From: Bdellovibrionales bacterium
GTDB taxonomy: Bacteria; Bdellovibrionota; Bdellovibrionia; Bdellovibrionales; Bdellovibrionaceae
DNA: 6,678 nucleotides
Direction: 5' to 3'
NCBI GenBank assembly: GCA_027320785.1
Contig: DAHVKR010000078.1
Coordinates: 1-6,678 of the forward strand
This document shows positions 1 through 5,296 of the stretch, piece by piece (the stretch's first letter is position 1; each line of letters begins with the position of its first letter). A model generated the notes under the pieces. It saw nothing but the letters and a program-made list of their open reading frames with translations, searched no databases and was not told the origin of the DNA. Position numbers and translations under genes: made by a program.

Positions 1-1098
1 CTTCTCCACCGAGGAGAGGGAACTCAAAATAAATCTGAGTTTTTTGTAAACTGGGTGAAGCCAACATATCCTGAGCAATTTATTGTACACCGAAAAATTA
101 ATCGGATGACGCCGATTGTGACGAACCAAATGGTAATTCAAGGGAATAACTTGGAAGACCTTGTAGCCTACAGTCGTAAATGGGGCCGAAAAATTTGGAG
201 TCGGAAATTTAAAGGGGGAGTCGAAGCCGGTGCCCTTCTTTTTAAAGATCGTCTTTATGTGACAACGAATGACACAACAGTTGAAGCTTTGAACGTGAAG
301 ACAGGGAAAACCATTTGGAGTTACTCGACTTCAGGTGAGAACATCTCCCGTCCTGTATTAGACTCTACAACGGGTCTACTTTACTTTCAGAACTCTCAAA
401 ATATGGTCTTTTGTTTAAATGCAGAAAATGGCCATCAAGTTTGGATCTATTCACGTAATGATGCAACTCTGCTGACAATACGGGGGGCTTCAACTCCTCT
501 TATTGTGAACGGGCAGGTTTATGTGGGCTTTAGCGATGGAACCTTTGTAGATCTAAAGGCTTCTAGCGGCCAATTAATATGGGATCGCAGTCTAAATCAT
601 AATAAAAAATTTCGAGATATTGATGCGCAGGCCGTGCCCTACAAGGATCTTGTGATTGTTTCAGGCTATGATGATAAAGTTTATGCCTTAGATGCCAAGC
701 AAGGCACTATTGTTTGGACTTATCCAGCAGGCTCCTATGTGGCTGTGACTTTGGATGATCAAGGAGATCTTTATGTGGGGACCACACAAGGATCTGTCGT
801 TAAATTGAAAGCCGATAACGGCCAACTTGTATGGTCCTACCCCCATGTGAAGGGGATTCCCACTCAAATAGTTTTGGATAAGGGGCATGTCTTTTTTGGG
901 GAGTCCGAAGGAGATTTAAAGGTTTTATCGGCGGATAGTGGGAAGTTATTAACCTCTTTCGAGCCGGGGCGAGGTATTTTTTCGAAACCTTATATTGATC
1001 CTAAAAAATCAGAAGTCTTTTTTGTTTCAGGTGAAGCTTACTTGTATAACTTGAAATTTATTGAGCATCCTCTAAATGGTTTTAGCTTCACTCGCTAG
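1..1098 (+). CDS. PQQ-type beta-propeller protein, BamB-like (5' end cut by window edge)
   Basis: Partial gene: the frame is open from base 1, giving 365 visible residues, and the start lies to the left. The GTG at 55 is a poor start because it has no ribosome binding site at normal distance and residues before it read as ordinary protein. At least seven propeller-blade signatures of the form hydrophobic-x-hydrophobic-x-x-x-x-G-x-x-hydrophobic-W occur at about residues 55-68, 95-108, 137-149, 183-195, 227-240, 268-279 and 306-319 from the edge; examples are VYALDAKQGTIVWTY and VKLKADNGQLVWSY. The last lacks the Trp. This is the PQQ-like repeat pattern of BamB, the outer-membrane lipoprotein of the BAM assembly complex, and of quinoprotein dehydrogenases. 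No catalytic quinoprotein features are visible, so a scaffold role in the envelope is more likely (inference). Signal peptide or lipobox would lie off-window. BamB identity itself is unproven; family assignment is strong. The stop overlaps the ribosome binding site of the next gene. Confidence 0.85.
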   Translation, partial: LLHRGEGTQNKSEFFVNWVKPTYPEQFIVHRKINRMTPIVTNQMVIQGNNLEDLVAYSRKWGRKIWSRKFKGGVEAGALLFKDRLYVTTNDTTVEALNVKTGKTIWSYSTSGENISRPVLDSTTGLLYFQNSQNMVFCLNAENGHQVWIYSRNDATLLTIRGASTPLIVNGQVYVGFSDGTFVDLKASSGQLIWDRSLNHNKKFRDIDAQAVPYKDLVIVSGYDDKVYALDAKQGTIVWTYPAGSYVAVTLDDQGDLYVGTTQGSVVKLKADNGQLVWSYPHVKGIPTQIVLDKGHVFFGESEGDLKVLSADSGKLLTSFEPGRGIFSKPYIDPKKSEVFFVSGEAYLYNLKFIEHPLNGFSFTR

Positions 1099-1102
1099 GA
1101 GG
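1097..1102 (+). promoter_or_regulatory. Ribosome binding site deciding the start at 1109
   Basis: AGGAGG begins inside the TAG stop (1096-1098) of the upstream propeller gene and lies 6 bases before ATG 1109. It selects 1109 over the in-frame ATG at 1076, which would add 11 residues, lies inside the upstream gene and would spoil an otherwise clean signal peptide. The stop/RBS overlap suggests that the two genes are translated from one message. Confidence 0.8.
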
Positions 1103-1108
1103 GAAGAG

Positions 1109-1558
1109 ATGAAAGTAAAAGGCATCCTATTTTTAATTTTACTCAGCTCCGTTGGTTGGGGAGTGGGTTGTCAAAATAAACCCTGCCGAGAAATTCAAGC
1201 AGAAAAAATGGCCCAGCAAAACACACAAGCGGTGAATGCAAAATCACAAGGAGGACTTGTGGCCTCTCAGTCAAATGATGATGAATTGAAAGCTTCCTCA
1301 AGCTCTTCTCAACTTAAAGTCAAAGTTTATAAACCAGATGGTAGTCTTCAGTGTGGAATGGGCGCTAAGACGCCTTTGGATAAAATGGAAAAAGAGCTGA
1401 AAGGTATTAAGGTCTTCAGTCGTTCCAACCAAAATGATGGTTTGATGAGAATTCAAGTTTGTGGAGCCCCTACAGGGCAATGCAATGTTTATGAAATTAG
1501 CCGCAAAGATTTGGATAAGGCTTTGAAGGCTGGATTTAAAGAGTGGACTCACGATTAA
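1109..1558 (+). CDS. Small cysteine-containing putative lipoprotein, unknown function
   Basis: 149 residues from the ATG with the strong AGGAGG site. The N-terminus is a typical export signal: Lys at 2 and 4, hydrophobic stretch at 5-15, then GWGVGC with Cys21 as the possible lipidation site. Gly at -3 makes the lipobox atypical, so ordinary signal-peptidase cleavage or a membrane anchor is also possible. Residues 27-70 are Gln/Ser/Ala/Lys-rich and probably a flexible linker. A compact C-terminal domain (about 71-149) carries Cys82, Cys118 and Cys125 around the segments KPDGSLQCGMG and VCGAPTGQCNVYEI; with Cys26 this allows disulfides in the periplasm. I do not recognise the family. It sits 10 bases after the BamB-like gene and 27 bases before the rubrerythrin gene, so it is probably co-transcribed with at least the former. 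Gene reality is strongly supported by RBS, signal peptide and packing; function is unknown. Confidence 0.85.
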   Translation: MKVKGILFLILLSSVGWGVGCQNKPCREIQAEKMAQQNTQAVNAKSQGGLVASQSNDDELKASSSSSQLKVKVYKPDGSLQCGMGAKTPLDKMEKELKGIKVFSRSNQNDGLMRIQVCGAPTGQCNVYEISRKDLDKALKAGFKEWTHD

Positions 1559-1573
1559 GAAGAATCAATTCAT

Positions 1574-1580
1574 AAGGAGG
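1574..1580 (+). promoter_or_regulatory. Strong ribosome binding site of rubrerythrin
   Basis: AAGGAGG is followed by a 5-base spacer and ATG 1586. It is a near-perfect anti-SD match and suggests high translation, as expected for an abundant stress protein. The 27-base gap before the gene has room for little else, so any dedicated promoter would have to lie inside the preceding lipoprotein gene; I saw no convincing one there. Confidence 0.8.
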
Positions 1581-1585
1581 ATTGA

Positions 1586-2005
1586 ATGGGAACATTAAAA
1601 GGAACCAAAACCCACGAGAATTTAAAAGCGGCATTTGCCGGTGAATCTCAAGCCAATCGTCGATACCTTTATTTTGCAAAGGTTGCGGACGTGGAAGGTT
1701 ACCCTGAAGTGGCCAGCAACTTCCGTGAAACAGCTGAAGGTGAGACGGGACATGCCCATGGTCACTTGGACTATTTGAAACAAGTCGGCGATCCTGCAAC
1801 AGGACTTCCTATGGGTGATACTGGCATGAATTTAAAAGCTGCCATTGAAGGTGAAACCCATGAATACACGGATATGTACCCCGGTATGGCGAAGACAGCT
1901 CGCGAAGAAGGCTTTTCTGAAATCGCTGACTGGTTTGAAACTTTAGCCAAGGCTGAAAAGTCTCATGCGGGACGTTTCACTCAAATGTTGAAGTCTATTA
2001 CGTAA
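1586..2005 (+). CDS. rbr: Rubrerythrin, diiron domain only (no rubredoxin domain)
   Basis: 139-residue ferritin-like four-helix protein that in this family reduces hydrogen peroxide to water at a diiron site in the cytoplasm. The ligand set is visible: Glu20 (GES), Glu53 and His56 ([10 protein letters not shown]), Glu90 and Glu93 (EGETHEY), Glu124 and His127 (AEKSHAGRF). These line up with the seven ligands of classical rubrerythrin (Glu20, 53, 94, 97, 127, His56, 130 in the Desulfovibrio protein). The C-terminal rubredoxin domain of classical rubrerythrin, with its two CxxC motifs, is missing: the protein has no cysteine and ends soon after the last helix. It must therefore receive electrons from a separate protein. 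The Fe-S protein encoded 40 bases downstream is the obvious candidate (inference). The single-domain form is known in other bacteria and archaea, so this is not a truncation artefact; the stop is followed by a normal intergenic gap. Confidence 0.96.
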   Translation: MGTLKGTKTHENLKAAFAGESQANRRYLYFAKVADVEGYPEVASNFRETAEGETGHAHGHLDYLKQVGDPATGLPMGDTGMNLKAAIEGETHEYTDMYPGMAKTAREEGFSEIADWFETLAKAEKSHAGRFTQMLKSIT

Positions 2006-2010
2006 AGAGT

Positions 2011-2024
2011 TGTTAAGAGTAACA
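2011..2024. promoter_or_regulatory. Small dyad between rubrerythrin and the Fe-S gene, possible operator
   Basis: TGTTA-AGAG-TAACA is a perfect 5-bp inverted repeat with a 4-base centre, located 21 bases before the GTG start of the Fe-S gene. The 5-N4-5 layout resembles CRP/FNR-family sites, but the half-sites do not match the FNR consensus TTGAT/ATCAA. A short AT-rich dyad like this can arise by chance and would be a very weak RNA hairpin. Low confidence. Confidence 0.2.
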
Positions 2025-2045
2025 TAATTAAATTAGGGGGCCATC

Positions 2046-3419
2046 GTGGGTGGAGATCAGAATGGAAAACGCATTTCATATCTACCGACAGATGGCCTTT
2101 CTTATGACCCTGAAGACCCTCAATATTGGGATGAAAAAGCCTTAGAAAAAGAAGTTCAAAGAGCTTTTGAAATTTGTCATGGCTGTCGTATGTGTTTCAA
2201 ATACTGCGACTCCTTCCCTCAGCTTTTTAAGCTTCTGGATCAAAAGTATGAAGGCGATGTTCATCAAGTCACGAAGTCAGATACGCGCTCCATTATGGAT
2301 GCTTGTTTCCAATGTAAACTTTGTGAAGTTCAGTGCCCCTATACGCCTCGAGATCAACATGAATTTCAATTGGATTTTCCGAAGCTTGTTCATCGCTATA
2401 AAGCCCAGCAGGCCAAAAAAGAAGGTTTGGGTTTGCGCGAGAAAGTTTTAGGGGATCCTGATCAGGCGGGGGCTTTAGCTCGAGCCAGCTTTGGATTAGC
2501 CAATCAGATGAATCGGGTGGCTTTGCATCGTTGGTTTATGGAAAAACTCGTGGGGATTCATCGAGACAAACAACTCCCCGATTTTGCCTCCTCGACTTTT
2601 GAAAGATGGGCTGAAAAAAGGGGTTTGATCAAAGAAGATAAATCCACCGAAACGGTTCTATTCCAAACTTGCTATGTGCAAAACAATGAACCCGAAATCG
2701 GCCGTGATACCGTTGATGTACTAGAAAAAAATAAAGTTCAAGTTCAGTGTGAAAAGGGTTTAGCCTGCTGCGGAATGCCGAAGTGGGAATCCGGTGATTT
2801 AGAGGGATTTCGAAAGCAAGCCACAAGAAATCTCGATAAACTTCTTCCTTTTGTAGAAAAAGGAGCGAAGGTTTTGGCGATCAATCCTACTTGCTCGATG
2901 ATGCTTCGTAAAGAGTATCCAACTTTGGTGGCGAAGGAAGATCGAGAGCGCGCTCAAAAATTATCTGCCTCTGTGATGGATCCCAGTGAATATCTTTGGT
3001 CCATTCGAAATGAAGAGCGTTTCAATACAGATTTTAAAAGTACACCGGGTCATAGTGTGGGCTATCATTCTCCTTGCCACTTGAGAGCTCAGTCTGTGGG
3101 TTTTAAAGGGCGAGATTTACTTCGAAAAATTCCAGGTGTGGTTCCTAAAACCGTGACAGAATGTTGTGGTCACGACGGAACTTTTGCCATGAAAGTGGAA
3201 GGTTTTGAGCCTTCTAAACGAATTGGGAAAAAGGCTTTTGATGGAATGAAGGCTACGGAGTCAGAGATTTGGTCGACAGACTGTCCTTTGGCGGCCATTC
3301 AGTTTGAACAACATGCGGGCGTGAAACCGATGCATCCGATGAGTATTCTTTCCAGAGCTTATCGTGAAGATGGTTTCCCTCAAAAAATAGAAAAAAAGCC
3401 AGAGGAAAATGAGAAATGA
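2046..3419 (+). CDS. GlpC/HdrD-like Fe-S protein: two 4Fe-4S motifs plus two CCG domains
   Basis: 457 residues from a GTG start; an in-frame TAG at 2034-2036 excludes anything longer, and AGGGGG at 2035-2040 lies 5 bases before it. Two ferredoxin-type motifs are present: Cys44-47-50-54 (CHGCRMCFKYC) and Cys87-90-93-97 (CFQCKLCEVQCP). Two CCG (heterodisulfide-reductase-type) domains follow: Cys209 with Cys241-Cys242-Gly and Cys283 (NPTCSMM), then Cys344 (SPCHLRA) with Cys373-Cys374-Gly-His (CCGHDGT) and Cys413 (TDCPLA). This architecture is shared with GlpC, GlcF and HdrD, soluble or membrane-associated electron-transfer subunits. No flavoprotein dehydrogenase such as GlpA or GlcD is adjacent, so a glycerol-phosphate or glycolate role is unlikely. 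No TM helix is apparent, so it is probably cytoplasmic. Position between a rubredoxin-less rubrerythrin and a DUF3501 gene suggests electron delivery to the rubrerythrin (inference). The fold and cofactors are confident, the partner is not. Confidence 0.93.
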   Translation: MGGDQNGKRISYLPTDGLSYDPEDPQYWDEKALEKEVQRAFEICHGCRMCFKYCDSFPQLFKLLDQKYEGDVHQVTKSDTRSIMDACFQCKLCEVQCPYTPRDQHEFQLDFPKLVHRYKAQQAKKEGLGLREKVLGDPDQAGALARASFGLANQMNRVALHRWFMEKLVGIHRDKQLPDFASSTFERWAEKRGLIKEDKSTETVLFQTCYVQNNEPEIGRDTVDVLEKNKVQVQCEKGLACCGMPKWESGDLEGFRKQATRNLDKLLPFVEKGAKVLAINPTCSMMLRKEYPTLVAKEDRERAQKLSASVMDPSEYLWSIRNEERFNTDFKSTPGHSVGYHSPCHLRAQSVGFKGRDLLRKIPGVVPKTVTECCGHDGTFAMKVEGFEPSKRIGKKAFDGMKATESEIWSTDCPLAAIQFEQHAGVKPMHPMSILSRAYREDGFPQKIEKKPEENEK

Positions 3420-3976
3420 ATAAAGTCACTCGATCCGAAGTTCTGCCTTATCCTGAGTATGATAAGAAAAGAGAAACCTTGCGGCCTCAGTGGATGAAAA
3501 TCAAAGAAGCCCGTCGCATTCATTTGGGGCCTCATTCAACTTTTCTATTTGAAAACCATGAGACGGTTCTTTATCAGATTCAGGAAATGGTTCGAGTCGA
3601 GAAAATGCAAGGTGAACCTGAAATTCAGCACGAGGTGGACACTTATAACGAACTTTTAGGTGAACCCGGTGAATTGGGGTGCACTTTGTTGATTGAAATT
3701 GATGATGAAGCCTTGAGGGCTCAATATCTTTCGGCTTGGAAAGGTCTTCCTGAAGCTTTGTATATTCAAACCCATAAGGGGCAAAAGGTTTATGCTCAGC
3801 TCGATGAGCGCCAAGTGGGAGAAACTCGAATTAGTTCCGTTCATTATTTGAAATTTAAATTGGGAGATCAGGTGCCTCAAAAGATGGGTTGTGATTTTCC
3901 AGCCTATACCCATGAAGTGGAATTGACGCCAGCTCAGACAGCAGCCTTATGCCAGGATCTCCTGGGTAAAACTTAA
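3416..3976 (+). CDS. DUF3501 family protein
   Basis: 186 residues, full length for the family as I know it. The ATG overlaps the TGA of the Fe-S gene in an ATGA arrangement (4 bases), with AGAGGA at 3401-3406 in front, so the two proteins are translationally coupled and probably needed in similar amounts. Family hallmarks I recognise are the basic RR pair at 33-34 followed by HLGP, the core at about 43-63 (FLFENHETVLYQIQEMVRVEK), YNELLGEPGEL at 77-87, TLLIEI at 90-95 and VHYLKF at 142-147. There is no signal peptide or TM segment, so it is probably cytoplasmic. Its molecular function is not established. To my knowledge DUF3501 genes recur beside rubrerythrin and this GlpC-like Fe-S protein in other proteobacteria, which supports a shared redox or peroxide-defence role. 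It is the last plus-strand gene of the run; the 53 bases to the converging neighbour show no clear terminator, only a weak AAGTC/GACTT pair at 4004-4027. Confidence 0.88.
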   Translation: MNKVTRSEVLPYPEYDKKRETLRPQWMKIKEARRIHLGPHSTFLFENHETVLYQIQEMVRVEKMQGEPEIQHEVDTYNELLGEPGELGCTLLIEIDDEALRAQYLSAWKGLPEALYIQTHKGQKVYAQLDERQVGETRISSVHYLKFKLGDQVPQKMGCDFPAYTHEVELTPAQTAALCQDLLGKT

Positions 3977-4029
3977 TGTAACATAATATAACTTATCAGG
4001 GAAAAGTCTGAATCTGCTGAAGGACTTAT

Positions 4030-4428
4030 TTAGTGAGATAAATCGAAATCCTGGAGAATCTTTTCCTTCGGAACCAACCGTCTTTCTCCAGTTTGAGTAT
4101 GTTGGAGATAGTAATAACGATGACCTTCTTGGAAGATTTGGTATTGAGCCCGTTCGGCTTTGCCAAATTTACCGATCAATTTCACACCGGGTCCAAGTTG
4201 GTGACAGACTTTTTCAATATCACGATTCAGTTTATGCTGAATACGATACAAAACCAGAATACAGCCCGCTAAAACAGCCACGACAGCTGTAGTCATCCAA
4301 GCTTCTAAATGAAGTCTGCTCATAAAATTAATAGTCATGGGGATCACGAGTAGAAGACTCAAACCCAGAGTTTTCAGGATCAGAACCCACTTTTGCTTTG
4401 TTTTAATAACTCCGGTACCTGACAGCAT
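4030..4428 (-). CDS. Two-TM inner-membrane protein, unknown function
   Basis: 132 residues when started at the ATG at 4428, which has GGAGGGAG (4434-4441 on the opposite strand) 5 bases upstream. Longer in-frame starts at 4467 and 4443 exist but lack a ribosome binding site. Two hydrophobic helices are visible at about residues 14-36 and 43-61, separated by a short turn with Arg38 and His40. By the positive-inside rule, Lys/Arg-rich flanks at 9-13 and 62-68 place both ends in the cytoplasm. The tail of about 70 residues has a Tyr-rich strand region (QYQIFQEGHRYYYLQHTQTGERR) followed by an acidic C-terminus; this looks like a small beta-rich domain rather than disorder. I do not recognise a family. 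It is transcribed alone, convergent with the DUF3501 gene and divergent from the secreted protein at 4579. Confident as a gene, no functional call. Confidence 0.78.
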   Translation of the reverse strand: MLSGTGVIKTKQKWVLILKTLGLSLLLVIPMTINFMSRLHLEAWMTTAVVAVLAGCILVLYRIQHKLNRDIEKVCHQLGPGVKLIGKFGKAERAQYQIFQEGHRYYYLQHTQTGERRLVPKEKILQDFDLSH

Positions 4429-4433
4429 TGAAT

Positions 4434-4441
4434 CTCCCTCC
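4434..4441 (-). promoter_or_regulatory. Ribosome binding site deciding the start at 4428
   Basis: On the minus strand GGAGGGAG ends 5 bases before the ATG at 4428. It is the only strong anti-SD match near the three in-frame ATGs of this gene (4467, 4443, 4428), and the two longer forms would encode a non-membrane N-terminal extension (MIFHAVISMEGDS) partly made of the ribosome binding site itself. Confidence 0.7.
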
Positions 4442-4477
4442 ATGGAGATGACGGCGTGAAAGATCATTTAGGTGATT

Positions 4478-4483
4478 AATATA
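4478..4483 (-). promoter_or_regulatory. Possible -10 element for the two-TM protein
   Basis: TATATT on the minus strand matches five of six bases of the sigma-70 -10 consensus and would put transcription start near 4471, leaving a leader of about 43 bases before ATG 4428. This is too close to the alternative ATG at 4467 for that start to be used normally. No -35 at 17-base spacing is convincing. Weak call. Confidence 0.25.
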
Positions 4484-4520
4484 AGTTTACAGGAGTTAAA
4501 TTCTTTTTTTCAAGTCCATG

Positions 4521-4549
4521 TTGACTGTGTCACTGATATTTTGTTGCAT
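4521..4549 (+). promoter_or_regulatory. Possible promoter for the secreted orphan gene
   Basis: TTGACT (4521-4526) matches five of six bases of the -35 consensus; 17 bases later stands TTGCAT (4544-4549), a poor -10. It lies 30 bases before the ATG at 4579, in the right place and direction for a gene that starts its own unit after a divergent neighbour. The poor -10 keeps confidence low. Confidence 0.25.
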
Positions 4550-4578
4550 TCGCCAGGGCCCTTTGGAAGTCTAGTGAT

Positions 4579-5274
4579 ATGAAAACAACACTACTATTTT
4601 TAATTCTTTCTTTTTCCACCACTCTCTTTGCAAGTTCCTCTAATCTGCAGGCCCTTTGCCCCCATCATTTAGAGGCTTTTCAGAATATTCAAATTCAACA
4701 AAACCCGAGTGAAGATGGAAAGAGGTGTTATCTCAGTCTTCATCCACGTGATGCCTACCATACTCTAATCTATCGAGATTATCTGATTGGGAGTGATGGT
4801 TTCTTGATGATCTTTAACTCCTACTCGGCTCAGGAGGGCCCAGGTTCTGACGGAGCTCGTGAATTTTTCTTCTTTCCTTCGGAATTCAAAGGTTTCAGTT
4901 GGAGCGTTGAAGGAAATTATTTAAATATCAAAGGTCTAGTTGGTCAGGTGTTACAATTTGAATTAAGCACAGCCCAGTTGGTACATTTTTCAAATGCTGA
5001 ATTGAAATTATCCCGTCCTATTCGCCCTGACAATCAAGGTGGCGTCGATATTGTGAAAGCTCAATTCCCCTTTATCGACGCAGGATTTAGAATGGGAGAC
5101 TCCCCAAGTGCAGATCCTAAGAGATCTTCTCGTATTCAAAATTCTGAGGGAAAACAATGTGTTATTTCTAACTCTCAAATCTACGACAACTCAGATGGAA
5201 ATATATATTTGAAGCCTATAAAGGACATTCAGCTGGCTGTACAATCTCAATGTCCTGGGTTTCAAATTCAGTAG
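4579..5274 (+). CDS. Secreted or periplasmic protein, unknown function
   Basis: 231 residues. The ATG is preceded by GGAAG at 4565-4569 (9-base spacer), a moderate ribosome binding site. The N-terminus is a clear signal peptide: Lys2, hydrophobic 5-12, and a likely signal-peptidase I site after Ala18 (LFA-SS). The mature protein has exactly four cysteines, at 27, 50, 194 and 225: two near each end, which would allow two disulfides in the periplasm. The middle (about 75-175) is rich in Phe, Tyr, Gly and Ser with alternating hydrophobic residues, suggesting a beta-rich fold, but I cannot assign one. No catalytic motif or lipobox is apparent. It is a single-gene unit between divergent and convergent neighbours and ends in a hairpin shared with the peptidase gene. 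Such lineage-specific secreted proteins are common in predatory Bdellovibrionota; a role in predation would be speculation. Confidence 0.82.
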   Translation: MKTTLLFLILSFSTTLFASSSNLQALCPHHLEAFQNIQIQQNPSEDGKRCYLSLHPRDAYHTLIYRDYLIGSDGFLMIFNSYSAQEGPGSDGAREFFFFPSEFKGFSWSVEGNYLNIKGLVGQVLQFELSTAQLVHFSNAELKLSRPIRPDNQGGVDIVKAQFPFIDAGFRMGDSPSADPKRSSRIQNSEGKQCVISNSQIYDNSDGNIYLKPIKDIQLAVQSQCPGFQIQ

Positions 5275-5296
5275 TTTCCAGATTATTGGAAACTAC
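5271..5296. terminator. Shared hairpin between convergent genes, holding both stop codons
   Basis: Perfect 10-bp inverted repeat: GTAGTTTCCA (5271-5280), 6-base loop GATTAT, TGGAAACTAC (5287-5296). The TAG stop of the plus-strand gene (5272-5274) lies in the left arm and the TAG stop of the minus-strand peptidase (5293-5295) in the right arm, so each strand reads the same stem. Position is ideal for a bidirectional terminator. The stem is AT-rich (4 G/C pairs of 10) and neither side has a proper T-run (plus side continues TCTTTAAGAG), so intrinsic termination may be inefficient; it may mainly protect 3' ends. Confidence 0.55.

Noticed and set aside
688..888. Minus-strand reading frames opposite the propeller, lipoprotein, rubrerythrin, Fe-S and DUF3501 genes (also 1298-1552, 1536-1799, 2629-2826, 3656-3913), and plus-strand frames inside others (2167-2451, 5833-6027)
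   Set aside because: They lie wholly or almost wholly within well-supported genes, have no convincing ribosome binding sites and encode protein of no recognisable character.
1..1098. Quinoprotein (PQQ-dependent) dehydrogenase
   Set aside because: Only the propeller repeats are seen; the protein is too short and no catalytic or cytochrome motif is visible, so a BamB-like non-enzymatic propeller fits better.
1076..1108. Longer start (ATG 1076) for the small lipoprotein gene
   Set aside because: It overlaps the upstream gene, lacks a ribosome binding site and adds MVLASLARREE before a clean signal peptide; part of that extension is the AGGAGG site itself.
1109..1558. Potato-inhibitor I78-type or other known inhibitor domain in the lipoprotein
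   Set aside because: The VCG segment is superficially similar, but the rest of the motif order does not fit; left as unknown.
2046..3419. Assignment of the Fe-S protein as GlpC (anaerobic glycerol-3-phosphate dehydrogenase) or GlcF
   Set aside because: The architecture matches, but no GlpA/GlpB or GlcD/GlcE partner is adjacent; the neighbours are rubrerythrin and DUF3501.
3977..4029. Terminator between the DUF3501 gene and the converging membrane-protein gene
   Set aside because: Only weak pairings are visible (AAGTC/GACTT with a 14-base loop, and TTATC/GATAA further out), with no GC-rich stem and no T-run.
4429..4467. Longer starts (ATG 4467 or 4443) for the minus-strand membrane protein
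   Set aside because: Neither has a ribosome binding site. The GGAGGGAG that serves ATG 4428 lies inside the longer forms.
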